Assembly (NCBI GenBank): GCA_963726335.1 | Contig: CAVSCD010000004.1 | Span: 1 to 64,000, forward strand | Source: CAVSCD01 sp963726335 | GTDB lineage: Bacteria > Acidobacteriota > Aminicenantia > Aminicenantales > UBA8522 | Direction: 5' to 3' | DNA length: 64,000 bases | Part shown: positions 1 through 9,244 of the stretch, in pieces | Layout of the letters: every line of letters starts with the position of its first letter | How positions within the stretch are numbered: position 1 is the stretch's first letter | Translations under genes and position numbers: made by a program | The notes under the pieces: model-generated | What the model was told of the DNA's origin: nothing | Seen by the model: only the letters and a program-made list of their open reading frames with translations | The model's database searches: none

Positions 1-426
1 TGGAGCGGTCCGCTCCGCGAGGTCGAGATCACCGAGAGCGAGCTCAATTCCTATATCGCCCACCGCATCGAGACCGAGCACGAAGAGATCATGAAGACGC
101 TCCGGCTAAAGCTTTTCGGGGACAACAAGGTTGAAGGAATGATCCACGTCGACCTCCGGGGCCAGAAAGCGCCTTCCTTTATCCGTCCCGAGATGGACAT
201 CTTCTTTGCCGCCGACCTCCTCGTCGCGAACGGGGCCGTGAAGGTCGATATGAAGAAGCTCTTCGTCGGGGACGAGCCCATTCAGCCGTTCATCCTCGAT
301 ATGATCATCGCCATCTCGGCCGCGCTCCAGAAGACCGAAGCCACGAGCATCGGCGACTGGTATGAGCTTCCTTACGGGATCAAAGACGTGAAGACACACA
401 AAGGCAAAGCGATCTTCTATTACTGA
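1..426 (+). CDS. Hypothetical protein, C-terminal fragment
   Basis: The frame is open from base 1, so the true start lies upstream of the window; 141 codons are visible before the TGA at 424. The fragment is soluble-looking, with alternating charged and hydrophobic beta-like segments (for example KVEGMIHVDLRGQ and GAVKVDMKKLFVG) and no membrane segment. This pattern recalls periplasmic lipid-binding beta proteins of the LmeA/DUF2993 kind, but nothing diagnostic is seen and no function is claimed. It lies about 95 bases upstream of rsmD on the same strand. Confidence 0.6.
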   Translation, partial: WSGPLREVEITESELNSYIAHRIETEHEEIMKTLRLKLFGDNKVEGMIHVDLRGQKAPSFIRPEMDIFFAADLLVANGAVKVDMKKLFVGDEPIQPFILDMIIAISAALQKTEATSIGDWYELPYGIKDVKTHKGKAIFYY

Positions 427-521
427 ATCGCAGGGCGGGCTTTATAATCCCGTGGCATTTATGATAGGGTTGCTGATGAAGGTGAGGGGGTTGAGGGAAT
501 GCGAGTGGAGCTCGAAGAGAT

Positions 522-1064
522 ATGATCAGAGTCATCGGCGGCACGTTCAGGGGCAGGAAGCTCCGGATGATAAAAACCCCGCTCGTCCGGCCCATGTCTG
601 CCAAGCTGCGCGGGGCGCTGTTCAACATCCTGGGCAACAGGCCTAAGGGTGCCCTCGTCTTGGACGGTTTCGCGGGCACGGGCTCGATCGGCATCGAGGC
701 GTTGAGCCGGGGCGCCCGGGCCGCCGTCTTCGTGGACGAATACTATCCCGCCGTCAAGACGATCAAGGACAACCTGGCCAAATGCGAGGCCGAGGACCTG
801 GGCCGGGTGATCCACCTGGAGTTCAACCGCGCGGTCATCCGTCTCGCCAAAGAGGAGGCCAAGTTCGACCTGATCTTCCTCGATCCCCCATACAAGCTCC
901 TTGAGGAGCGGAACCCCCTGAAGGTTATTAAGAAGCGCGGCATCCTTAATCCCAAGGGGATGATCGTCCTGCGCCATTTCCGGAAGATCGAGCCCGACTT
1001 GAGGTTTTTCGAGCGGAAACGGGCCGTCACCATCGGCGACGATACGCTGTCGTTTTTCGAGTAA
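522..1064 (+). CDS. rsmD: 16S rRNA (guanine-966-N2)-methyltransferase RsmD
   Basis: RsmD uses S-adenosylmethionine to methylate N2 of G966 in 16S rRNA during 30S assembly. The 180-residue length is normal for the family. The N-terminus has the typical RVIGGTFRGRKL strand. The SAM-binding motif I is LDGFAGTGSIGIEAL at about residues 46-60, and the amino-methyltransferase motif IV is IFLDPPYK at about residues 119-126, as in N6/N2 methylases. The start is ATG 522, preceded by GAAGAG. It stands alone, followed by a hairpin repeat. Confidence 0.92.
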   Translation: MIRVIGGTFRGRKLRMIKTPLVRPMSAKLRGALFNILGNRPKGALVLDGFAGTGSIGIEALSRGARAAVFVDEYYPAVKTIKDNLAKCEAEDLGRVIHLEFNRAVIRLAKEEAKFDLIFLDPPYKLLEERNPLKVIKKRGILNPKGMIVLRHFRKIEPDLRFFERKRAVTIGDDTLSFFE

Positions 1065-1085
1065 CCCGCCCTCTGCAAAACTCCG

Positions 1086-1124
1086 CGTACACGATACGAA
1101 TTCAAGAGAATTCGTTCATGTCCC
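1086..1124. repeat. Hairpin repeat with GAATTCAAGAGAATTC core (copy 1)
   Basis: The spacer after rsmD has a perfect 7-base inverted repeat, CGAATTC-AAGA-GAATTCG, flanked by the looser arms TACACGATA and TTCATGTCC. The same AATTC-AAGA-GAATT core recurs at 2162-2175 inside a longer palindrome, so this is a dispersed intergenic element and not a one-off terminator. No U-tract follows. Confidence 0.5.
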
Positions 1125-1178
1125 GGAATTCTGCCCGCACCTCCCAAAAAACCGCCCTCGCCTTTTCCTGTCTCTCTC

Positions 1179-1207
1179 TTGCCTCTCGGGGCAATATCGA
1201 CTAGAAT
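1179..1207 (+). promoter_or_regulatory. Sigma-70-type promoter for the gene at 1231
   Basis: A TTGCCT -35 (1179-1184) and a TAGAAT -10 (1202-1207) are separated by exactly 17 bases, 24 bases before the ATG at 1231. The TAGAAT box recurs before tRNA-Arg and the MinD-like gene. Confidence 0.45.
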
Positions 1208-1230
1208 CACACCTTAACAAGGCATGCAAA

Positions 1231-2121
1231 ATGGTTCCCCCGGACGATCACAAGAAAGGCGAACGGCCTGCGTTCCAGTTTGACCAGGGATCGCCGCTCG
1301 TCATCGAGGGCGACATCTTCTCCTGCCTGAGCGCCGACAAATCGACCTCGCTTTTCCTGGGCCGGTACTCGATGACCGAGGTCATGGCCGTCCTGGGCAA
1401 GCGGAATTTCTTCAAGGACGCCGAGAAGCGGGGGCTTTGGCCGCTCGTCTTCGACCTGGACTGCACGAACTACCCTGTCCAGCGCCTTCGCATATTCCAC
1501 GGGGAGAAGAAGGCCGATAAGGTGATCGTCGACCTTAAGGTCCGCGAGGGGCACCTGACGCCCAAGGATTACCTCGACCTCGACCCGTCATTCTACGGCT
1601 ACTCGTTCCTGATCTTCGAGTGGCTGACCATCCAGGACCCGCTCCACGACTTTTCCGATAAGCGGCCCGCCCTCCCGGGCCAGGATCATCCCGGGCTGGG
1701 CATGGGAAAGAAGCTCGTGGACCTGTTCTCGTACTTGGCGCGGCTGACCCGGAAGGACGGCCTCCTGGCCTATCCGGCGTATTTCCACAACGCGCTCCTG
1801 TTCGGGCGCTACTTCACCTTCCTGAGTCCCGAGAAGGCCGCCGAGGTCGAGGCGATCCACAAGACGTTCCCGAAGATCCCGTTCAAGCATATGGCCTGGA
1901 TCGTCTACCTGAACTGCCTGAAAAGTGCCGACGGCAAGGCCTACGAATGGCGGGCGCAGGAGCAGGTTTACGCGATCAACAAGGCGATCGGCGCTTACCT
2001 TAACGGCAAAGCCTATAAGAACAGGTTTAAAGAGCATCTCAAGCGGCTGAGCTTCACGATCGACTGGCAGGAGTATGAGAGGAAGCTCGACGAGCTGATC
2101 AAAGATCAAGCTGGAAGATAA
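1231..2121 (+). CDS. Hypothetical protein, possibly GNAT-like
   Basis: A 296-residue soluble protein I do not recognise with confidence. Visible features are a central segment LPGQDHPGLGMGKKLVDL followed by a predicted helical region, and a long charged C-terminal helix ending in the EYERKLDELIKDQ stretch. The LPGQ-x-HPGLG turn followed by a helix faintly recalls the CoA-binding loop of acetyltransferases, which is inference only. There is no signal peptide or membrane segment. It begins at ATG 1231 with a promoter just upstream and a weak ribosome site, and is transcribed alone between two copies of a hairpin repeat. Confidence 0.6.
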   Translation: MVPPDDHKKGERPAFQFDQGSPLVIEGDIFSCLSADKSTSLFLGRYSMTEVMAVLGKRNFFKDAEKRGLWPLVFDLDCTNYPVQRLRIFHGEKKADKVIVDLKVREGHLTPKDYLDLDPSFYGYSFLIFEWLTIQDPLHDFSDKRPALPGQDHPGLGMGKKLVDLFSYLARLTRKDGLLAYPAYFHNALLFGRYFTFLSPEKAAEVEAIHKTFPKIPFKHMAWIVYLNCLKSADGKAYEWRAQEQVYAINKAIGAYLNGKAYKNRFKEHLKRLSFTIDWQEYERKLDELIKDQAGR

Positions 2122-2141
2122 GCAGTAACAAAATTCGGTGT

Positions 2142-2216
2142 GAAATTGGTGACAGGTACCAAATTCAAGAGAATTTGGAACATGTCACCAATTTCCCGGA
2201 ACATGTCACCAATTTC
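2142..2216. repeat. Long palindromic hairpin repeat (copy 2) plus a third half-arm
   Basis: The arms 2142-2166 and 2171-2195 form a near-perfect inverted repeat of about 25 bases around the loop AAGA. They contain GAAATTGGTGACA and its complement TGTCACCAATTTC. A further copy of the right arm, ACATGTCACCAATTTC, follows at 2201-2216. The inner AATTC-AAGA-GAATT core is identical to the element at 1086-1124. It lies between a hypothetical gene and the rpmE promoter and has the form of a REP-like element. Confidence 0.6.
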
Positions 2217-2242
2217 GCCTGTCAGCAATTTCGCGCTCCGAT

Positions 2243-2271
2243 TTTGCGAATTCCGGCGGTTTTGCTATAAT
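2243..2271 (+). promoter_or_regulatory. Promoter of rpmE-prfA
   Basis: A perfect TATAAT -10 lies at 2266-2271. A TTTGCG/TTGCGA -35 at 2243-2249 gives a spacer of 16-17 bases. It is 27 bases upstream of the rpmE start and directly after the palindromic repeat. Confidence 0.55.
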
Positions 2272-2297
2272 ATCGCCCGTACGAGGAGACAGAAGCG

Positions 2298-2510
2298 ATG
2301 AAAAAAGGCATCCATCCCGAATACACCGAGACGCGGGTGATCTGCGCCTGCGGCAACACCTTCCTCACCCGGTCCACCAAGACAGAGATCCGGGTCGAGA
2401 TCTGCTCCCAGTGCCACCCCTTTTTCACCGGGAAGCAGAAGCTCATCGACAGCGCCGGCCGCGTGGAAAAATTCCGGAAAAAGTATGGCGAAACAAAAAA
2501 AACGAAGTAG
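2298..2510 (+). CDS. rpmE: 50S ribosomal protein L31, zinc-binding (C+) form
   Basis: L31 is a small protein of the large ribosomal subunit that helps hold the two subunits together. The 70-residue protein starts MKKGIHPEYTETRVICACGNTF and has the four-ligand zinc site of the C+ form: a CxC pair (CAC) and a CxxC pair (CSQC) followed by HPFFTGKQK, the most conserved L31 block. The start is ATG 2298 after GAGGAG. The end overlaps the beginning of prfA, so the two are one operon, a common pairing. Confidence 0.95.
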   Translation: MKKGIHPEYTETRVICACGNTFLTRSTKTEIRVEICSQCHPFFTGKQKLIDSAGRVEKFRKKYGETKKTK

Positions 2511-3603
2511 CTGGTATATGTTCCGCGAGCTGGAAAATGTCGAGGATAAATACCGCCGACTGACGCTGTCTCTTTCCGACCCCTCTGTTCTTGCCAACCC
2601 CCAAAAGCTCAGGGAGATCTCCAAGGAGCGCTCGGACATGGAGCCGCTCGTCCGGAAATACGCCGACTACAAGAAGATCGAGCGGCAGATCCGCGATTCC
2701 GAGGTGATTCTGGCCGAGAGCGGCGCCGACGAGGAGCTCCGCGCCATGGCCGAAACCGAGCTCACGGACCTCAGGGAGAAAGAGGAACGGCTGTCGGCCG
2801 AGCTCAAGATCCTGAGGCTCCCCAAGGACCCCTTCGACGAAAAAAACGTCATCCTCGAGATCCGGGCCGGGGCAGGAGGGGACGAGTCGTCGCTTTTCGC
2901 CCAGGACCTCTTCAGGATGTACAGCCGGCTGGCCGAAAAGCGGGGCTGGCAGTTTGAGATCATGTCGACGAGCGTCTCGCCCATCGGCGGGTTCAAGGAA
3001 GTGGTCGTCAACATCCGGGGCAAGAAAGTCTATTCCTCGCTCAAGTACGAAAGCGGCGTCCACCGCGTGCAGCGCGTCCCCAAGACGGAGGCGGCGGGAA
3101 GAATTCACACATCGACGATCACGGTGGCCGTGCTCCCCGAGGCCGACGAGGTCGACATCAAGCTCGACCCTAAGGACCTGAGGATCGAGGCGTTCGGCGC
3201 GTCGGGGCCAGGGGGGCAGAACGTCAACCGGAACTACACGGCGATCCGGATCACGCATGTTCCGTCGGGGATGGTGGCCTCGTGCCAGGACGAGAAATCT
3301 CAGCACCGGAATAAGGAAAAAGCGCTCCGGATACTGCGGTCGCGGCTGATGGATATCGCCCAGAGCGAGCAGGACGCCGCCATCGCCAAGCACAGGCGCT
3401 CCCAGGTCGGGACAGGGGAGAGGAGCGAGAAGATCCGGACCTATAACTTCCCCCAATCCAGGGTGACGGACCACCGGATCAACCTGACCTCGCACAACCT
3501 CCAGGGGATGCTCGACGGCGACCTGGACGAGTTCATCGAGAACGTCATCCTTCATTTCCAGAAACTGGAGCTCGAGGAGCTGTCGTCTTCGGCGGGCGAG
3601 TAA
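2485..3603 (+). CDS. prfA: Peptide chain release factor 1
   Basis: RF1 recognises UAA and UAG stop codons and triggers peptide release. The protein has the N-terminal helical domain, the codon-recognition PxT motif in HRVQRVPKTEAAGRIHTS (PKT here, PAT in E. coli), and the catalytic GGQ in GASGPGGQNVNRN. The PxT motif identifies RF1; RF2 would have SPF. The length of 372 is about the family norm (360). ATG 2485 overlaps rpmE by 26 bases. ATG 2518 is an alternative, giving 361 residues beginning MFRELENVEDKY and closer to the usual N-terminus. The partner methylase gene prmC lies about 110 bases downstream. Confidence 0.95.
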   Translation: MAKQKKRSSWYMFRELENVEDKYRRLTLSLSDPSVLANPQKLREISKERSDMEPLVRKYADYKKIERQIRDSEVILAESGADEELRAMAETELTDLREKEERLSAELKILRLPKDPFDEKNVILEIRAGAGGDESSLFAQDLFRMYSRLAEKRGWQFEIMSTSVSPIGGFKEVVVNIRGKKVYSSLKYESGVHRVQRVPKTEAAGRIHTSTITVAVLPEADEVDIKLDPKDLRIEAFGASGPGGQNVNRNYTAIRITHVPSGMVASCQDEKSQHRNKEKALRILRSRLMDIAQSEQDAAIAKHRRSQVGTGERSEKIRTYNFPQSRVTDHRINLTSHNLQGMLDGDLDEFIENVILHFQKLELEELSSSAGE

Positions 3604-3716
3604 CGCCCGGTACGCGCCACCTTAATCACTCTCTCGTCTGGCATGACCATATGCATAATCATTGTTGAAGCTTATAATGCGGAAGTGCGGAATGACCCAA
3701 GATTGATGTGCCTGGA

Positions 3717-4589
3717 ATGATTCGCCAACAAACAAGCACAGTGGGGGACACTTTTCGTGAAGGGATTGCGCTCCTCCATGAGGTGGCGAACCCCGTTGTC
3801 GAAGCCAAGATCCTGCTGATGATGGCTACGGGGCTGGGGGACGTGGAAATCCTAGAGCTCGCCCGGACAAGAAGATCAGCGCCGGGCAGGAAAAGCGGTT
3901 TTTCCGCCTCGTGGGCCGGCGCCTGGCTGGCACGCCGCTCGCCTATATCACCGGGAAAAAGGAATTCTGGTCCCTGCCGTTCAAGATCGTCCCGGGAGTT
4001 CTCATCCCGAGGCCGGAGACCGGAGCTTATCGTGGAGACGGTTTTGGCATGTCGCCGGGGCCGGGGGAGACGATCGTCGATATCGGCACGGGGAGCGGCG
4101 CCATCGCCGTCGCCCTGGGCAAAGAGCTTCCTCGGGTTCGGATCATCGCCACCGATGTTTCGGCCAAGGCGCTTGAGCTGGCGAAGTATAACGCGAGGCA
4201 AAACGGCGTCAAGAACATCACGTTCAAGCGGGGAAGCCTGTTTCGGCCGCTCAGGGAGCTGAAGCTCGAGGGCCGGTGCGGTTATATCGTCTCCAACCCG
4301 CCTTATGTATCAGCCGCGGACTGGACGACCTTGCCTGCTGAAGTCAGGGACCATGAGCCGAAGAGGGCGCTTCTCGGAGGAGAGACCGGGCTTGAATTCA
4401 TCGAAAAGCTGGTGAGCGGCTCGTTAACCTACCTGAGGCCGGGCGGCACGCTGGTCTTTGAGATCGGCCAGGGCCAGGCGGAAGGCGCTCTGGCGCTTTT
4501 CGACAGAGGGCGACGCGGGACACGGCGGCACCGCCGTCTTGCCGGACCTTCAGGGCATTCCCCGCGTTATTAAAGCCACCAGGATTTAA
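3717..4589 (+). pseudogene. prmC: Release factor glutamine methyltransferase PrmC, reading frame broken by indels
   Basis: PrmC methylates the GGQ glutamine of release factors, and its position after prfA fits. Pieces of one protein are found in shifting frames: the N-terminal helical part (EGIALLHEVANPVVEAK), then GTPLAYITGKKEFW, the SAM motif VDIGTGSGAIAVAL, the catalytic NPPY (VSNPPYVSAADW) and the C-terminus DLQGIPRVIKATRI. The frame changes near 3865, 4022, 4046 (compensating) and about 4520. Because every family landmark is present in order, I read this as an intact gene with sequence errors. Real decay is possible but less likely for this gene. The start could also be GTG 3708 or GTG 3740. 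Confidence 0.8.
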
Positions 4590-4721
4590 CTACTTCTTAC
4601 CCTCTCAACCCCCGTTAAGAAGCGAACAACTGGTCTCGATTCTCTGTGCGAGGGCCGCCCTCAAAATAGAAAAGCTAACCGCACGGGGAGCTCTCCGGCC
4701 GCCCGAAAATGTCCTCAAAAG

Positions 4722-4748
4722 TAAAAAAGGGGTGCCGCGGGGCACCCC
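4722..4748 (-). terminator. Rho-independent terminator, minus strand
   Basis: The perfect stem GGGGTGCC-GCGG-GGCACCCC (4729-4748) is preceded on the plus strand by AAAAAA, so on the minus strand it is followed by a run of U. It lies about 45 bases past the last plausible codon of the exported minus-strand gene that ends near 4795. Confidence 0.75.
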
Positions 4749-4794
4749 TCCTGCCGGAATGCTTTGGATCTCCGGCTGATCGCTCTGGAAACGG

Positions 4795-5947
4795 CTATGG
4801 GCGGCTGCTAAGCGGGTTTGCCGGCAAGTCGGTTGCCCAATTCTTGCCGGGGAGAAGGGATTGGTAGGCGTTGCTGCCCAGAACCTCTCCAGCCCACGCC
4901 GTTTCGCAGGTTTGGCAAGGAATCGGTACCGGGATGATAAAGGTCTGACATTGCATGCTATTTTCCGCCCAAATAGGGGGCGATGAGCAACCCAAAGCAT
5001 CTCTTTGCATATCGGGATATACCCGTCGTGCATGGCCGCCCTATCCATCAGGTATTGAACTCGAGGCACGTTAAAGGGCAGAGGTCGTTACCCATTCTGT
5101 TTCGTCATCCAACAGCTTCCAGATCGCGACCTGAAGATCATACCAATCGATCAACCCGAGACCCAGGTCGAACCGTCCGGAGCCAGGCAGGGTTTGCCGA
5201 TGAAGTTCTGGTTCATCATCCAGTTGACCAGGTCGAGGTTCTCGGGACGGTCAACGAGCGGTTCTCCCTCGTAGCCGGGAGGCAGAGGCAGATCATAGCT
5301 CGAATAGGCTTTGGCCGGGAGCCAGCCCCATTCGGCCAGGATGCCGTGACCTCGGTCGATACAAAAGCCCTGATTAAAATGCTCGCCGTTGAGCCACGTG
5401 TCATTTCGGACCTCGACGAACGAAAAGTAAGCCTGGCGAGGGGAATAAGTGATTGGATATCCTGACCTCGAGATAATCCGGCAGCGCGGCGGCGATGCCG
5501 TCCAATCCGCCCCGGCAGACATCGGCATGGGCGGCGACGGCGACGATGTCGTAAAGCCCGGGCCTCAAGGGGATAATCTCGATGTAGCCGGTGACGTAAT
5601 CGTGTTCCATCTTGTACGTGAACCGGCCGGGAACCGGGTTGCCCTTGGACTGAGGGATTAACAACGGATCGCTCGCGACCTCCACCTGTGTCGCGGTGAT
5701 GTACCAGTTGTCCAGGGGATTCTCGGGCGTCGGGTCGAGGATCACGTATTCAACGTAGATGTTGACGGCGTCCTTCCAAACGTAGATGTCTCCGACGTCT
5801 GTTGATGCCGTTCTTCGGGTTGCCGGCCAGCATGTCCCCCGACTTTTCGAGGCAGGCGGGGCGGGTCGGCACCGACTGGGCCTGGCTATTGACTGCCAGG
5901 AAGCCCACGAGAGCGAGACAGATCACCAGTCTTTCAAGATACTTCAT
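4795..5947 (-). pseudogene. Exported protein of unknown function, frameshifted
   Basis: The gene starts at ATG 5947 behind a GGAGGATGACCT ribosome site and encodes a clear signal peptide (MKYLERLVICLALVGFLAVNSQAQ). The reading then continues in changing frames: DVGDIYVWKDAVNIYVEYV, PENPLDNWYITATQVEV, NHLFPSPGYPITYSPRQAYF, FVEVRNDTWLNGEHFNQGF, DLGLGLIDWYDLQVAIWKLL, and a tail with CQTCETAWAGEVLGSNAYQ and PGKNWAT. Breaks fall near 5805, 5455, 5165 and 5070. The pieces look like one secreted or surface protein of about 380 residues whose function I do not know. A strong terminator follows at 4722-4748. The number of breaks suggests sequence error, but decay cannot be excluded. Confidence 0.6.
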
Positions 5948-6065
5948 AGGTCATCCTCCTTCTAAACTCCGCACTTAGCGAGGTCATTTTGCGGGATATG
6001 GCGGGGCCATGACAATCCCTCAAAGGTGGGGTTTTGGGGTGAGGGGGGGGCGGCGGGAAGAAGCG

Positions 6066-7540
6066 CTACTTGAGGTAGGTGAACGTCGTCGTGGCGGGTT
6101 CGGGCGGTCATGCCGGAGATGTCGTCCGCGTAGCTTCTGATGGTCACGACGCTCGTCTGGCCGTTGCCGTAGGTGCCGCCCGTGACCCGCAGCGTGACGA
6201 TGGCGATGGTCCCCGAGCTTCCCACGGCGATAGTGCTTCCGGACCCGGAGAATCCTCCGACGGTGACTGTCCCGCCGGAGTCGTTCCCGTCAACGTAGGT
6301 CCAGCTCCCGGTGAGGCTGCCCTTGGCCGTTCCCACGTACTGGAACATCGCCGCGTCAAACGTCAGCTGCAGGCCGAAGGACGATATGGCCTTGGCGTTG
6401 CCGCTGATGCTGACCGGGAAGCTGACGGTCGTGTCGGTCGCGCCCTGGGACGGGCTGCACGAGACGCCGATCTGGTTGCTGCCGCCGGCGGGAGTGATCT
6501 GGAGCGAGACGCCGACCGACTGAGGGCTGTTGGCGGCGCCCGGGGCCGTAACGGTGATCGTGCCCGAATAATCGCCCTGGGCGAGCCCGCCGCTGTTGAC
6601 GGCGACCGTGTGGGGGTTCTCCTGGCCGGAGGAGCTGCCGCTTGCCGGCGACACGGACAGCCAGGGCGCATCCCATGCCACCGAGTAAGACAGCGTGCCG
6701 CTGCCGCCGTTCCGGATACCGAAGGTCTGCGTCGATGGACTGCCGCCGACCTGGGCGCTGAAGCTCAGGCTCGACCGGCTGACGGCGATCGTCGGGGGAG
6801 GCTGGGACGAGACCTGGAGCGTGACGTTCACCCGCTGAGGGCTGTTCGTGGCCTTCGGGTCGGCGACGCTGATGCGCCGCGGAGTAATTGCCTTCGGCCA
6901 GGCCGCTCGTATTCACCGTGACGGCGTGGCTCTTGGTTTCGCCCGACGAGCTGCCGCTTGGCGGGTCCACGGAGAGCCAGTTCGCGTCGTCGGAGACGGT
7001 GTAGTTCAGGACGCTCTGGCCGCTGTTCCTGACGGTGAGGGTCTGGGGCGAGGGATTGGAGCCTCCGACTTGAGCCGCGAAGGTCAGGGCGGCCGGGGAG
7101 ACCGAGATCTGGGGCGGCGGCTCCTTGCTGAGGTTGAGCGCGACGGCGACTTTCTGGGGGTTGTTATAAGCGTCGGCGCTCGTGACCGTGATCGTCGCGG
7201 TATAAGCGGCGTCCTGGCCGGTCATGCCGCTGGCGTCGACGGAGAGGGTGTGGCCGTTGATCTGGCCGGTGGAACTTCCGTCGGCGGGGGAGATGCTCAG
7301 CCAGGGCGCGTCATCCGCGACGGTGTATTTGAGCGTGTTCTTGCCGGAGTTTCTTATTCTGATTTCTTGGGGAGCCGGGGTGGGCCCGGTTTCCGAGGCG
7401 ACGAAAGAGATGTCGTTGGAGTTGAGCCAGATGATCGGCCGCTCGAGAAGGGAGGCATCGGGGGAGATGGGCGTCTTCTTGCAGTGGGCGAGGGGAATGA
7501 GGCAGAGCAAAAGAGGAGTCAAAGTGATAGGCGTCTGCAA
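6066..7540 (-). pseudogene. Lipoprotein with three BACON-like repeats and a cohesin-type domain, two frameshifts
   Basis: The N-terminus has a lipobox (LIPLAHC), so the product should be an exported lipoprotein. Three consecutive beta-sandwich repeats of about 95 residues follow. Each carries a YTVADDAPWLSISPADGSS-type block (variants ANWLSVDPPSGSSSG and APWLSVSPASGSSSG), the hallmark of BACON/Ig-like domains. A final domain (FPVSISGNAKAISSFGLQL) resembles a cohesin-type fold. Single-base breaks fall near 6880 and 6095. Repairing the second gives the ending EPATTTFTYLK and a stop at 6066. The start is TTG 7540, so a start further upstream beyond another indel is possible. Such proteins usually bind carbohydrate or protein at the surface. 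Confidence 0.65.
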
Positions 7541-7632
7541 AGGCGACGGGCACGCAAAAAGTCTCGGATGGCCTTCATTCCGGCGTCAATTCTAGCGTAA
7601 TTCATCGTTATTTTCTAATTGAGTCGCAATTC

Positions 7633-7747
7633 GGGGGACAGTTTACGTAATGCACTTATTGGATAAATGGGGACAGGCCCCAACCTTTGGAGCGAATGGG
7701 GACTGTCCCCTAGATTTTAATTAAGTGCATTACGTAAGCTGTCCCCC
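7633..7747. repeat. Large inverted repeat with GGGGGACAG...CTGTCCCCC ends
   Basis: The left arm 7633-7658 (GGGGGACAG, then TTTACGTAATGCACTTA) is matched by the right arm 7722-7747 (TAAGTGCATTACGTAA, then GCTGTCCCCC), about 25 paired bases. Inside are two smaller palindromes, GGGGACAGGCCCC (7669-7681) and GGGGACTGTCCCC (7698-7710). The 26-base arm recurs at 18537-18562. This is the form of REP/RAYT-type intergenic elements; no transposase is present in the window. Confidence 0.7.
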
Positions 7748-7754
7748 AAACAAA

Positions 7755-7776
7755 ATTAGGACCGTCCCCTTTTTCC
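7755..7776 (-). repeat. GGGGACGGTCCTAAT repeat, inverted copy
   Basis: ATTAGGACCGTCCCC followed by a T-tract is the reverse complement of the segment at 12830-12850 (GGAAAAAGGGGACGGTCCTAT). The two copies therefore face each other and bracket the 7.8-12.7 kb signalling region. Confidence 0.5.
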
Positions 7777-7783
7777 TCTTTTT

Positions 7784-8901
7784 CTATTCTTTCAGGGGCG
7801 CCGCGTGGTGGTTGAAGAGCTGGCTGTAGGTTTCCATGGCCGGCAGCAATTTCGTCGTCTCGTACCGGATCCTCTCCCATTCCTCGGGCTTCATGGTGCA
7901 GAAGGCATCGACGACCGCCGGGTCGAACTGCCGGCCCCGGTTGCCCATGATGTCTTTCCTCGCCGCCTTGAAATCCCGCTCCTTCTTGTAGGGCCGGTGC
8001 GAGGTGATGGCGTCGAGCGCGTCGGCCAGCGCGAAGATCCGCGCCTCCCGCGGGATGGACTCGCCCTTCAGGCCCTTGGGGTAGCCGTCCCGTCGTATCT
8101 TTCGTGGTGGCAGAGGATGATGTTGCCGACTTCCCTGAGGAGCTTGATCTCCTTGATCAGGCCGTAGCCGAGCGCCGGGTGGAGCTTCACCTTTTCCCAC
8201 TCCGTCGGGTGACAGCCGCCCGGGCTTCTTCAGGATCGAGTCCGGGATGGCGATCTTCCCGATGTCGTGGAGCAGGGCGCCCCTTCCGGATGCTGTCGAG
8301 CTGTTTCTCGTCCCGGATCTCCAGGATCCCCGCCAGGGCGCAGGAATACTTGGCCACCGTCAGCGAATGGCCGAAGGTCTCGACGTCCCGGATATCGAGC
8401 GCCGTCATCAGGTTTTCGAGGGTGGCGTTGTAGCTCTCCTCGAGATCGGCCGCCCGGCGGCGGTTCCGGGACTGCTCGGCCTTGAGCTCTTTCAGCTGGC
8501 GCGCGGATTCGGTCCTGGTGTTGAGGAGCTTCCTCACGACGAGAGCGTTCTGGACGGCCGAGTACACGGCCGCCGCGTTGTTCGGGCTGGCGACGAGGTC
8601 GACGATGTCCTCCTGCATGAGGGAGATGCCGCTCGCCGCCGCTTCCGGCTGAAGCAGGGCCACGATGGACAGCCAGGGGTTGAGCTTCCTGACGCGCCAG
8701 AGCTGGCTGAGCGCTTCCTCGGGCGGCGAGGGGAGGCGGATGACCGCCACGGCCATGTCGCCGGGCACCGTCTGGTAGAGCAGGCCGCTGATGGCGTCGT
8801 GCGGCACGACCTCGTACTTGAGGCTCGTCGAGCGCCGCGGACACGGCACTTTTCTTCGCGGGATCGATGTTGACGGTGAGGACCTTGATGTCTGCTGTCA
8901 T
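7784..8901 (-). pseudogene. HD-GYP domain cyclic-di-GMP phosphodiesterase-type regulator, frameshifted
   Basis: HD-GYP proteins hydrolyse cyclic di-GMP. The N-terminal part (from ATG 8901, MTADIKVLTVNID, behind AAGGAG) resembles a divergent receiver domain with VAVIRLPSP and NPWLSIVALL strands. A linker helix leads into an HD-GYP domain with HDIGKIAIPDSILKKPG, the HHE-x-YDG block, GYPKGLKGESIP and ADALDAITSHRPYK. Both the HD metal residues and GYP are present, so an active site is predicted. The frame breaks near 8822, 8285, 8208 and 8092; all parts occur in order, which favours sequence error. It is adjacent to a GGDEF-PilZ gene, which suggests a local c-di-GMP module. Confidence 0.75.
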
Positions 8902-9244
8902 CCCTCGCTCCTTGGCCATCTTATACATTAATTGCCCGCCGTCGCGCAAGCGTCGCACATATCCCATATCCGGCCCCCCGCGCTAGCCGCCCCCGGCTCC
9001 CCCTCCTCCCCCCTAAGGGTGAATTCCCGGGTGCAAAATTACCCCTGGTAATCGTCGACAAGGGTGATTGCGCGCCCGGCCGGGCTCTGCGAAACTTGAC
9101 GCCGATGAGCAAACCCGACGAGTTTGAGCGCGCCTTGACTTCAGATGTCGGGGACTATAGGATAAAAAATAATACTTCCGACTACCCGCCCCGGGCATCG
9201 CGCCGGGATCGTCGCCGCGGGGCCCGAAACTAAGGAGAACCAGG

